A DNA stretch of 7,761 nt from DAOUMU01 sp034409055 (GCA_034409055.1 DAOUMU010000191.1:1-7761); one strand, 5' to 3'. Positions 1-5,332 are shown, counted from the stretch's first letter. Translations and numbers: made by a program. Notes: generated by a model from the sequence alone, not told the origin.

Positions 1-16
1 CAAAACTGTATCGTCC

Positions 17-127
17 GCGTGTTACGTGTCGCTTGCGTGCCCTTGGCGGCGTGTTGCGTGAGGGTTTTCGGCCAAATACCCAAAAAGCGGGCACAGGTTT
101 AACACGCAGCACGCAACACGCAACACG
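17..127. repeat. Heptamer-based palindromic repeat (left copy)
   Basis: Degenerate 7-base units run on both sides of a loop. The left side has GCGTGTT-like units (17-39 and 50-60); the right side has CACGCAA/CACGCAG units in tandem (101-127). The 11-mer CGTGTTGCGTG at 50-60 is exactly complementary to CACGCAACACG at 110-120 and again at 117-127, so it can fold in two registers offset by one unit. The pattern resembles the short tandemly repeated heptanucleotide sequences known from cyanobacteria. It lies upstream of the padR gene and no gene is seen in it. The loop carries a 12-mer (87-98) that recurs at 1935-1946. Confidence 0.75.
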
Positions 128-138
128 ATTTTGGCAGC

Positions 139-158
139 ATTTAAATTCTGGAACTCCC
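139..158 (+). repeat. 20-bp inverted repeat, left copy
   Basis: This 20-mer, which begins ATTTAAATT and ends GGAACTCCC, matches the reverse complement of 1784-1803 at 18 of 20 positions. A TTTTGG motif lies just outside both copies. The two copies enclose the padR/membrane-protein pair. This copy ends 26 bases before the padR start codon, so it sits in the promoter/leader area of that gene. Confidence 0.7.
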
Positions 159-184
159 TAACTGTGGCGAAAGAGGAGCTACGG

Positions 185-571
185 ATGCCAGAAATCACCC
201 TTGAGCCTGAGGAGATGTTACCCCTTACCCCGGCCGTGTTCCACATTCTGCTGGCGCTGGCCGATGGTGAGCTTCACGGTTACGGTATTATGAAAGAGGT
301 GGAAACCCACACCCAGGGCCAGGTCAAAATGGGGCCGGGTACGCTGTACGGCTCCATCAAGCGCATGCTGGCGGCTAACCTGATCGAAGAGACAGAGGAG
401 CGGCCCGATCCAGGCCTGGACGACGAGCGGCGGCGTTACTACCGGCTGACCGACTTTGGGCAGCGGGTACTTACGGCCGAGGCGCAGCGCTTAGCCCAGG
501 CGGTACGCGTAGCCCGGGCCAAGAAGCTTCTCGGCGGGGCTATCCCTTCACCCACCTCAGGAGAGGCCTGA
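185..571 (+). CDS. PadR-family winged-helix transcriptional regulator
   Basis: A 128-residue PadR-type regulator, the usual size for the small PadR subfamily. Family knowledge predicts a dimeric repressor that binds near its own operon and is released by a small molecule or stress. The winged-helix core runs from about residue 14 to 100: PLTPAVFHILLALADGELHGYGI (helix 1-2 region), then GPGTLYGSIKRML at 50-62 (recognition helix) and the wing with RRRYYRLTDFG at 82-92. The ATG at 185 is preferred over an in-frame ATG at 131. It has a good ribosome site (AAGAGGAG, 171-178), and the upstream codons fall in repeat DNA. The stop codon overlaps the next ATG by one base (TGATG), so the two genes are translationally coupled. 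The effector cannot be told from sequence. Confidence 0.92.
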   Translation: MPEITLEPEEMLPLTPAVFHILLALADGELHGYGIMKEVETHTQGQVKMGPGTLYGSIKRMLAANLIEETEERPDPGLDDERRRYYRLTDFGQRVLTAEAQRLAQAVRVARAKKLLGGAIPSPTSGEA

Positions 572-1842
572 TGCCAGACGAACGAGTGGTGTCCATTTCT
601 GTCAAAATTTACCTTTTCCTGCTAGTTCTTTACCCGGCGGGATATCGCCGCGAATACGGCGCTTTGATGGTTCAAGCCTGCCGTGATTTGTGTCGGGAGG
701 CATACGCGCAGGCTCAACTGTTCGGACTGGTAAAATTGTGGGGCCGTATCTTGAAGGATTTGGTAATAACGGCCTTAGCCGAACAGGTTGACACCGGCTG
801 GCTGGTCCGTCTGGGCAGGCAGCCAGTCAGGCCCTTACCGTGGTGGACAGTTCTCCTGGCCACTTTGCCGGGGTTCGTCGTCCTGGGTACCAAGCTGGGA
901 GCCCATTACCGGCATCTCTGCTTGACCTTGCACCTAAATCTGGCTACCTGTAGCTATATACAACCGGTTTATGATCTGTTCGGATCCCTGTTTCGTCAAG
1001 TCAGCAGGGCCCAGTGGTTTTATGTAACGCTCCTGTGTCTGCTCCTGGTCATTAGCGGGCTGATGATCGAGCGGCGGCTGGCCGTTTGGGGTTTCCCGGC
1101 TGTGAGCGTACTGCTGCCCACTCTGCCCGGCGTAGCCCTGGCCCTATTCTTTGCTCCCCGGTCGGGACCGCCCCCGCCAAGTCACACGTTTCTGGTAAAC
1201 TGGCTCTGGCCGGGGTTAATGTGGGGCCTCATTGTGGCCATCGTCGCTTACCGGCGAGCTGATCTTCAGTTGCCGGGGCTGGCCTGGGGGCTGCTGGGGC
1301 TGCTCGTCGTGGCCAATCCTTTTATTTTCTTGTTGTCAGGCGCAATGCTCCTCCTCTCTGTCCTCCTTGGCCTGCTCCTGGCCCGGCGGGATGGTTTGCT
1401 GGCCGGGCTCCTGGTCGTTGCCGGCGAGTTCTGGATTGTGGACGGTATCTTTGATCCCAGCTACGGCATGCTCATCTGGTCGTACAACTTTACGGCTGAA
1501 CTGATCGTGTCCATTCTACCGGCTGTTTTCTTCCTGATTATTCCCCCCATCTGGGTCTTGCGGGCGCATACAACCTGGGGGCGGCTGGGCGGCCTCCTAT
1601 TACCCCCCCTGATTGGCCTGGTCAGCGGCGAGATCATTCATAGTATCGTCGTCCGGGGCACAGCCGGTGTCTACTCGCCGGGCACCTGGTTTGTGCGCGG
1701 GACAGGGATCATCCAGTATGTTATGGCCCTGGTCATATTCATCTATGCTCAAGTGGCCAACAATGGGCACTACGCGGGCGTATGGGAGTTCCGAAATTTA
1801 AATCATCCCAAAACTTTCGGCGACGTGAAACGTGAAGCGTGA
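571..1842 (+). CDS. Polytopic membrane protein paired with PadR
   Basis: A 423-residue membrane protein. The first ~75 residues form a soluble, helical N-terminal part with LYPAGYRREYG at 20-30. This resembles the 'permease prefix'-like domain often found next to PadR regulators, with a conserved LYP..(F/Y)R..YG motif. About nine or ten hydrophobic segments follow (near 90-107, 150-166, 175-195, 211-226, 234-248, 250-271, 277-291, 309-329, 339-358, 379-395). No catalytic or transporter signature was recognised, so substrate and activity are unknown. An AGGAG ribosome site (559-563) precedes the ATG, which overlaps the padR stop. The last ~20 residues are encoded by the right-hand inverted repeat and heptamer repeat, and the stop lies inside the heptamer array, so the natural C-terminus may have been replaced. 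The PadR protein probably controls it. Confidence 0.85.
   Translation: MPDERVVSISVKIYLFLLVLYPAGYRREYGALMVQACRDLCREAYAQAQLFGLVKLWGRILKDLVITALAEQVDTGWLVRLGRQPVRPLPWWTVLLATLPGFVVLGTKLGAHYRHLCLTLHLNLATCSYIQPVYDLFGSLFRQVSRAQWFYVTLLCLLLVISGLMIERRLAVWGFPAVSVLLPTLPGVALALFFAPRSGPPPPSHTFLVNWLWPGLMWGLIVAIVAYRRADLQLPGLAWGLLGLLVVANPFIFLLSGAMLLLSVLLGLLLARRDGLLAGLLVVAGEFWIVDGIFDPSYGMLIWSYNFTAELIVSILPAVFFLIIPPIWVLRAHTTWGRLGGLLLPPLIGLVSGEIIHSIVVRGTAGVYSPGTWFVRGTGIIQYVMALVIFIYAQVANNGHYAGVWEFRNLNHPKTFGDVKREA
1784..1803 (-). repeat. 20-bp inverted repeat, right copy
   Basis: The reverse complement of this segment matches 139-158 at 18 of 20 bases. The two differ only by a CT/TC swap in the middle. It lies inside the last codons of the PadR-linked membrane protein (residues about 405-411). 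Continuing outward, both copies are followed by a TTTTGG-like motif and then a heptamer array, so the whole composite unit is shared in inverted orientation. Confidence 0.7.
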
Positions 1843-1895
1843 AACGTGATGTTTTTACGCCATAAATCCTCACGTTTCACGTTTTACGCTTCACG
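1823..1895. repeat. Heptamer-based palindromic repeat (right copy)
   Basis: Four tandem heptamers of type ACGTGAA/GCGTGAA/ACGTGAT occupy 1823-1850, and complementary heptamers occupy 1870-1895. Positions 1838-1849 pair perfectly with 1870-1881 (12 bp), and 1831-1837 pair with 1889-1895 across a bulge of exactly one heptamer unit. The 20-base loop is 1850-1869. The membrane-protein stop codon (1840-1842) is inside the array. The hairpin could slow or end transcription, but it has no U-tract. Confidence 0.8.
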
Positions 1896-1910
1896 GAGTT
1901 GGGACAATTA

Positions 1911-1953
1911 CCCGCCTGTACCCACAGGGCACAGGCGGGCACAGGTATTTTTT
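1911..1953 (+). repeat. GC-rich hairpin with trailing T-run (terminator-like)
   Basis: CCCGCCTGT (1911-1919) pairs perfectly with ACAGGCGGG (1931-1939) around an 11-base loop. A run of six T follows at 1948-1953, but 8 bases after the stem, which is looser than a classical rho-independent terminator. It could terminate the padR operon. It could equally be another dispersed palindrome, since a 12-mer in its right arm (1935-1946) repeats at 87-98 beside the other heptamer element. The remaining bases up to the next gene (1954-1991) hold only its ribosome site. Confidence 0.45.
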
Positions 1954-1991
1954 CGGAACTGCCTTACCGGCAAGAAACCGAAGGGGTGTAT

Positions 1992-2741
1992 ATGATGAGC
2001 CAAAAATACAAAACCGTCTTAATTCTTGTCTTAACAGGACTATCTATTCTTGTTATTTCGATTTTTCTGACCCTGGCCATTAACCAGGCAAGAAGTCTGA
2101 TCAGCCTTTATACTGCTTCAGCCGCTCCATCTTCGGCCATTGGCGCTAGCAACCTGATGAGGCCCAGCACGCGTTTTGGTAACGATGCGTTAATATTGGT
2201 CAGCGTAGCCGCGGTTTTGTTTCTCCTGGTCGTCAGGCGTCCTGGCAGATTGTTGCCTGTATCGATCATTGCCGCTTTGGTCTTTATCGCTCTTAATCTA
2301 TACAGCGGGCGACACGTTTTACCCCAACTTCTGGTTTGGCCCACGCCCGTCTCGCTTTCAGAACAATACATGCAGGCCCTGGGTTCAAATGATTTGGCAG
2401 CGGCTTTGCGGTTAACGGATCGATCAGATGGGTGTGAGACAATCATGGGGCAGGTATTTCAGGATCACCGGGCTCTGCTAAAACAAAAAGTTGGTGCTGA
2501 CCGGCCTGAGGCGGGCATCCGAGACACCTCTGTCAAGCGCATTGCGACTTTCTACGATAAACCTGTTCCCCAAGGGTTTGTCATCATGCAACCTGTTCCT
2601 AAACAGTTGGCCACGATCATGGCTGAGACGGGGAATGGTGGCACGATTTGGCTGAATTTAAAGCTGAGTTATACACCCTTCTTAGGAACTCGTTATATTT
2701 GTGGGGAGGATATTGATTCATCAATGGAAGGCATAAAATAG
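1992..2741 (+). CDS. Unrecognised protein with three membrane segments
   Basis: A 249-residue protein that I do not recognise. It has hydrophobic segments at about 7-30, 65-82 and 87-104, then a ~140-residue hydrophilic C-terminal domain. That domain begins with SLSEQYMQALGSNDLAAALRL (121-141), a pattern loosely like the opening helix of NTF2-like/DUF4878 domains, where residues of the 'Y..a...gD...a..l' type are common. This resemblance is weak. The start was set at 1992 because AAGGGG (1981-1986) lies five bases upstream; 1995 is an adjacent alternative ATG. An in-frame ATG at 1899 would run through a palindromic repeat and is unlikely. Cysteines 148 and 237 could form a disulfide if the domain is outside the cell. 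The gene converges with the ABC ATPase gene, with only 31 bases between the stop codons and no clear terminator hairpin there. Confidence 0.7.
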   Translation: MMSQKYKTVLILVLTGLSILVISIFLTLAINQARSLISLYTASAAPSSAIGASNLMRPSTRFGNDALILVSVAAVLFLLVVRRPGRLLPVSIIAALVFIALNLYSGRHVLPQLLVWPTPVSLSEQYMQALGSNDLAAALRLTDRSDGCETIMGQVFQDHRALLKQKVGADRPEAGIRDTSVKRIATFYDKPVPQGFVIMQPVPKQLATIMAETGNGGTIWLNLKLSYTPFLGTRYICGEDIDSSMEGIK

Positions 2742-2772
2742 AATCAATTTAGGTATTTTTATGTATGACTTG

Positions 2773-3612
2773 CTACTCGTATTCTTCCCCGCCGCCGCAG
2801 CAGGTATCACTGAGGATAATCGTGCCGTTAGGAGTGTCGATCAGGCGCATCTGGCCACTGTAGGCCTGGTTTAAGAGGTCGTGGGTGAAAACTTCGCTGG
2901 CCTGACCAAAGCCAATCAGGCGTTGATTGAGGAGCATCAGCCGGTCAAACCGTTCGGCGGCCAGGTTGAGATCGTGGGTGGCCACCAGGATGGTCACGTT
3001 ACGCTGGCGCAGTTTGTCCAGGATGCCGAAAATATCTTCCTGCGATTTAATGTCCAGGCCGGTCAGCGGCTCGTCCATCAGCATCAGTTCGGCTTCTTGG
3101 GCCAGGGCCCGGGCAATAAACACGCGCTGCTGTTGCCCGCCCGACAGCTCGCCAATCTGGCGTTTAGCCAGGTGGGCCATACCGACTAACTCCAGCGATC
3201 CCCGGACATACTCCCAATCTTTGCCCTTGGGCCAGTTGAAAAGACCCAATTTCCGCACCCGGCCCATCATGACCACATCGGCTACATTCACCGGGAAATT
3301 CCAATCGACCTGGCTGCGTTGGGGCACGTAAGCAATACAAATGTGATCGCCGGGTTTGCGGCCGTAGACCCTGACCCGGCCCTGGTTAGGATTTAAAACC
3401 CCGGAGATGATGTTAAATAAAGTACTTTTCCCGGCCCCATTCGGCCCAATGATGGCCACCCGCTCGCCCTTTTGTAACTGAAAAGAGATGTTATCAAGGG
3501 CTAACGTACCGTTAAACCGGACCGAAATCTCCTTTAATTCCAGGATAGGCCGGCTCAAATCGTGCTCGGGAAGTTTGGGTGTCAGGGGGCTGATCTGTTG
3601 CAACTTTTCCAT
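2773..3612 (-). CDS. Metal (Zn/Mn-type) ABC transporter ATP-binding protein
   Basis: A 279-residue ABC ATPase that would power metal import at the inner face of the membrane. Visible motifs: Walker A GPNGAGKST (56-64), Q-loop VPQRS (96-100), signature LSGGQ (156-160), Walker B LMLMDEP with catalytic Glu181, D-loop GLD (185-187), and switch His213. The stretch VPQRSQVDWNFPVNVADVV after the Q-loop is typical of the zinc/manganese family (ZnuC/MntB/TroB/SitB). The ATG at 3612 follows the Fur-family stop by 7 bases, so the two form an operon. The frame stays open upstream to 3813, but that part overlaps the regulator and does not look like ABC protein. The C-terminus carries a vicinal Cys pair (DTCCGGGEEYE). 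No permease or metal-binding lipoprotein gene follows; the next gene is convergent. Zinc versus manganese cannot be decided from this sequence. Confidence 0.9.
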   Translation of the reverse strand: MEKLQQISPLTPKLPEHDLSRPILELKEISVRFNGTLALDNISFQLQKGERVAIIGPNGAGKSTLFNIISGVLNPNQGRVRVYGRKPGDHICIAYVPQRSQVDWNFPVNVADVVMMGRVRKLGLFNWPKGKDWEYVRGSLELVGMAHLAKRQIGELSGGQQQRVFIARALAQEAELMLMDEPLTGLDIKSQEDIFGILDKLRQRNVTILVATHDLNLAAERFDRLMLLNQRLIGFGQASEVFTHDLLNQAYSGQMRLIDTPNGTIILSDTCCGGGEEYE

Positions 3613-3619
3613 ATCGTTA

Positions 3620-4039
3620 TCACTCTTGACAATTGACACACAGGCCGTGGAATTCCAACAGGTGGCTCCGAATTTCAAACTGGTGTTTCTCCGATAATTC
3701 CTGAGCCAGTTGCTCGACGGTGCAGTGATCAAATTCAAAGATGTCGCCACAGCTTGAGCAAACCAGATGGTGGTGGCCTCCGGCGGCAGAGACAAAACGC
3801 TGGGTGGGATCATTCAGGTAGAGCGGCCGGACCAGGTTCAATTCAACCAAAAGCTCCATGGTGCGGTAAACCGTGGCCCGGCTAAGTTGAGGACAGATTT
3901 TCCGGCCTTCTGCCAGAATTTGATTATGGCTGAGATGCTGGGGGCCGGTTTCCAGTACTTCAATAACGGCCAGCCGGGGGGGCGTTAGTTTATAACCGGC
4001 CATCTTCAGTTTTTTAGCCAGACCGCAAATTGTCGACAT
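3620..4039 (-). CDS. Fur-family metal-responsive regulator (Fur/Zur-like)
   Basis: A 139-residue Fur-superfamily repressor, normal length. The N-terminal winged helix contains GYKLTPPRLAVIEVL (15-29) and SRATVYRTMELL (53-64, recognition helix). The dimerisation/metal domain has GGHHHLVCSSCG (87-98), with the His cluster of the regulatory site, and the two CxxC pairs (94/97 and 134/137) that normally hold the structural zinc. Fur, Zur, Mur or PerR cannot be separated by motif alone. Pairing with a Zn/Mn-type ATPase favours a Zur- or Mn-sensing role. I chose the ATG at 4039; a GTG at 4057 in the same frame would add six residues, and neither has a strong ribosome site. It is the first gene of the operon and is probably autoregulated through the palindrome at 4345-4367. 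Confidence 0.92.
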   Translation of the reverse strand: MSTICGLAKKLKMAGYKLTPPRLAVIEVLETGPQHLSHNQILAEGRKICPQLSRATVYRTMELLVELNLVRPLYLNDPTQRFVSAAGGHHHLVCSSCGDIFEFDHCTVEQLAQELSEKHQFEIRSHLLEFHGLCVNCQE

Positions 4040-4057
4040 CGGCTCATACCCATCCAC

Positions 4058-4344
4058 TAACGTAAATTATGCACAACCAGGGGGCAAATCGTCCAGAAAC
4101 TCAAAAATTGAAACTTTTCTGGAGCCGTTTTCTGTCTTACCAGGCCACTTTCTGCAAGTTTATGTCTATAAAATGGTGGCTGACAACTCAGGAAGTCCAA
4201 AAGTAGTATCCAAGATGACCTTTGCGTAACAAAACAGGTGAAAGAAGATTCTCGGTCCAATAAATAGGGCAAATTCGCCACATAGTAAAGTTGCAAAATT
4301 AGAGTTCTCGGACGATTTCTCGGTTCGTTGCACATAACTTACGC
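4058..4344 (-). other. Long leader of the Fur-family operon, no gene seen
   Basis: About 290-310 bases separate the predicted transcription start (near 4357) from the regulator start codon. I see no RNA family here. A small hairpin (TCCAGAAA 4092-4099 with TTTCTGGA 4116-4123, and inner TCAA/TTGA pairs) lies near the gene. A 92-codon open frame on the minus strand (4335 to 4057) has no ribosome site and an unconvincing composition, so I do not call it. Confidence 0.5.
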
Positions 4345-4367
4345 TAATTGAGATGTATTCTCAATTA
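4345..4367. promoter_or_regulatory. Candidate Fur-family operator (9-5-9 palindrome)
   Basis: TAATTGAGA (4345-4353) and TCTCAATTA (4359-4367) form a perfect inverted repeat around a 5-base AT-rich centre. Its size and TTGAGA/TCTCAA half-sites are in the style of Fur/Zur boxes. It covers the -10 and the predicted start of the minus-strand promoter for the Fur-family gene, as expected for autorepression. It also lies about 42 bases upstream of the -35 of the riboswitch promoter. Confidence 0.65.
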
Positions 4368-4391
4368 TAAACTCGAGAAAACGATTGTCAA
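4364..4391 (-). promoter_or_regulatory. Sigma-70-type promoter of the Fur/ABC operon
   Basis: On the minus strand, TTGACA (4391-4386) and TATAAT (4369-4364) are both consensus hexamers, with a 16-base spacer. Transcription would start near 4357, inside the palindrome. It faces away from the B12-riboswitch promoter. Confidence 0.7.
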
Positions 4392-4408
4392 GTTGTGATG
4401 ATTTGGAT

Positions 4409-4437
4409 TTGACAAATTTCTCTATCAGGTTTATGCT
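4409..4437 (+). promoter_or_regulatory. Sigma-70-type promoter of the B12 riboswitch operon
   Basis: TTGACA (4409-4414), a 17-base spacer, and TATGCT (4432-4437). The expected start is near 4444, about 20 bases before the first riboswitch helix. This spacing supports both calls. Confidence 0.7.
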
Positions 4438-4465
4438 AGGTCTGTCTAATTTAATACTGTTGCAA

Positions 4466-4617
4466 TTCAGGTTCCCGTTGCCCCGGATGGCACGGGAAGT
4501 AACGGCGAAGCCGGTGTGAGTCCGGCGCTGTCCCGCAACTGTAACAATTCAATGAGTAATGAGTCTTGACAATTTTGTCAATTGCTCATTGAATTGAAGC
4601 CAGGACGCCCACCTGAG
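4466..4617 (+). promoter_or_regulatory. Cobalamin (AdoCbl-type) riboswitch
   Basis: The conserved B12 element is clear. The closing P1 helix pairs 4466-4472 with 4611-4617. The core reads GGGAAG (4494-4499), then CCGGTGTGAGTCCGG (4511-4525, P5/L5) and GCTGTCCCGCAACTGTAA (4527-4544, the B12-box core). The 3' conserved part GCCAGGACGCC is at 4599-4609. Family knowledge says adenosylcobalamin or a related corrinoid binds the nascent RNA and normally switches downstream expression off. The peripheral arm between ACTGTAA and GCCAGGA is replaced by a heptamer-repeat hairpin (4545-4596). A small hairpin at 4624-4641 (ATCAC/GTGGT, loop GGACCTTC) is in the right place for the L13 arm that contacts L5. 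The controlled genes are 4906-7761. Confidence 0.92.
4545..4596. repeat. Heptamer-repeat hairpin inside the riboswitch
   Basis: CAATTCAATGAG (4545-4556) pairs perfectly with CTCATTGAATTG (4585-4596). Inside, TTGACA (4566-4571) pairs with TGTCAA (4576-4581). The left side contains two exact tandem heptamers AATGAGT (4551-4557, 4558-4564). This is the same architecture as the heptamer palindromes at 17-127 and 1823-1895, with a different unit. It forms the variable peripheral stem of the cobalamin riboswitch and should be tolerated by the ligand core. Confidence 0.7.
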
Positions 4618-4641
4618 TTGTGCATCACGGACCTTCGTGGT

Positions 4642-4690
4642 AAAGGGGGTGGTGCAGCAAGCGAAGTTCCAGGCTACACCACACCTCTTT
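4642..4690 (+). promoter_or_regulatory. Candidate antiterminator helix of the riboswitch
   Basis: Positions 4642-4654 can pair with 4677-4690: AAAGGGG (4642-4648) with CCTCTTT (4684-4690, one G-U), and GTGGTG (4649-4654) with CACCAC (4677-4682). Only A4683 is left bulged. This 13-bp helix uses the same strand (4681-4690) that forms the left arm of the terminator, so the two structures exclude each other. It begins immediately after the L13-like hairpin, whose docking on the B12-bound core could influence the choice. Confidence 0.6.
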
Positions 4691-4717
4691 GTGAGAAACA
4701 AAGGGGTGTTTTGTTTT
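4681..4717 (+). terminator. Rho-independent terminator, riboswitch expression platform
   Basis: ACACCTCTTTG (4681-4691) pairs with CAAAGGGGTGT (4699-4709) for 11 bp with one G-U, around a 7-base loop. TTTTGTTTT (4709-4717) follows directly. It lies between the riboswitch and the first coding region, so B12 control here is most likely by premature transcription termination. Confidence 0.85.
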
Positions 4718-4781
4718 AGTCAGGTTGTCTCCTCTCCCTGGCGCAGGTCCTATATTGGTCGCCTGTATCCTCTGCAAAAGT

Positions 4782-4844
4782 AAGGGCGAGGTAAGTCGGA
4801 TTGGGATCGAAGCAAACAAGCACGCTCCGGCTTGCCTCGCCCTT
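4782..4844. repeat. 19-bp hairpin in the leader after the terminator
   Basis: Positions 4782-4800 pair with 4826-4844 over 19 bp with two G-U pairs and a 25-base loop (4801-4825). The outer stem is AAGGGCGAGG / CCTCGCCCTT. No U-run follows, so it is not a terminator. It resembles a dispersed palindrome (GGGCGAGG...CCTCGCCC style). It sits about 60 bases before the first start codon, so it would be in the mRNA leader of the B12 operon. Confidence 0.65.
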
Positions 4845-4905
4845 GGTCACCAACAAATTTGAAGAGGATACGTTCACCTTTTGCGCGAGACGAAAGGAGC
4901 AATCT

Positions 4906-5265
4906 ATGACTAAATCTTTGATCGTACCGGCTCCAGGTAGGCAGCCGACTTTCGATAATGTGACCAACATCGTGTTCTTGGGGATGCTCTGTGATCTGTC
5001 GGTGTGCGTGATCTGCCTGAGCGAAGAGAGCTGGCAGTGTTGGCAGGGCTGGCGGGAAAAGTGCCAGGGCTCGGTCACCTTGATGGACCTATTCAATATC
5101 AATCAGGCCGTTTTGGCAGACTGGGAAACCTTTCTCGGTAGCCATCCTTACGACATGATCGTGTTAGACGGAGCCCGGGTCGAGTTGCAGGCCGACCGGA
5201 TTTCGGTTGGCTACGTCACGACCCTGGTGGAGGCCGTACCCTCGGGTATGGTTATGGTGGCCTGA
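4906..5265 (+). CDS. Short protein resembling a degraded CobA/CobO adenosyltransferase
   Basis: A 119-residue protein, first gene under the B12 riboswitch, with a strong AAAGGAG site (4893-4899) before the ATG. The C-terminal part PYDMIVLDGARVELQADRIS (80-99) and what follows, VGYVTTLVEAVPSGMVMV, lines up by eye with the CobA/CobO (corrinoid adenosyltransferase) segment 'YDLVVLDEINVAL...V...L...P..V.VVLTG'. The N-terminus can also be laid on that family: LIVPAPGRQPTFDN falls where the P-loop (GxGKGKTT) should be, followed by the strand SVCVICLSEE. If this holds, the ATP-binding lysine/threonines and the acidic pair DE are lost, and the protein is ~60-80 residues shorter than real CobO. It would then be a non-catalytic relative, perhaps corrinoid-binding, or a decaying gene. 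The similarity is weak but the riboswitch context supports it. No signal peptide is seen; it is probably cytosolic. Confidence 0.55.
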   Translation: MTKSLIVPAPGRQPTFDNVTNIVFLGMLCDLSVCVICLSEESWQCWQGWREKCQGSVTLMDLFNINQAVLADWETFLGSHPYDMIVLDGARVELQADRISVGYVTTLVEAVPSGMVMVA

Positions 5266-5332
5266 GATAATTGTCTAAGGGATCAATCTATTAACATAAG
5301 ACCCATTGATGAAGGAGTGAGGTTCAAAAACA

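Noticed and set aside
101..127. Short tandem repeats as a possible CRISPR fragment
   Set aside because: Units are 7 bases with no spacers. This is a heptanucleotide repeat, not a CRISPR array.
1899..1991. Longer N-terminus for the unrecognised membrane protein
   Set aside because: The extra codons run through the GC-rich palindrome. The ribosome site and hydrophobic N-terminus fit the start at 1992.
2881..3331. Plus-strand frames opposite the ABC ATPase
   Set aside because: Antisense shadows. The minus-strand frame carries every ABC motif.
3613..3813. Upstream extension of the ABC ATPase frame by 67 codons
   Set aside because: It overlaps the Fur-family gene in another frame, and the extra residues do not look like an ABC N-terminus. 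The ATG at 3612 follows the regulator stop by 7 bases.
4057..4335. 92-codon open frame on the minus strand upstream of the Fur-family gene
   Set aside because: No ribosome site, odd composition with no recognisable domain, and it would sit entirely in the leader of the regulator. Treated as chance.
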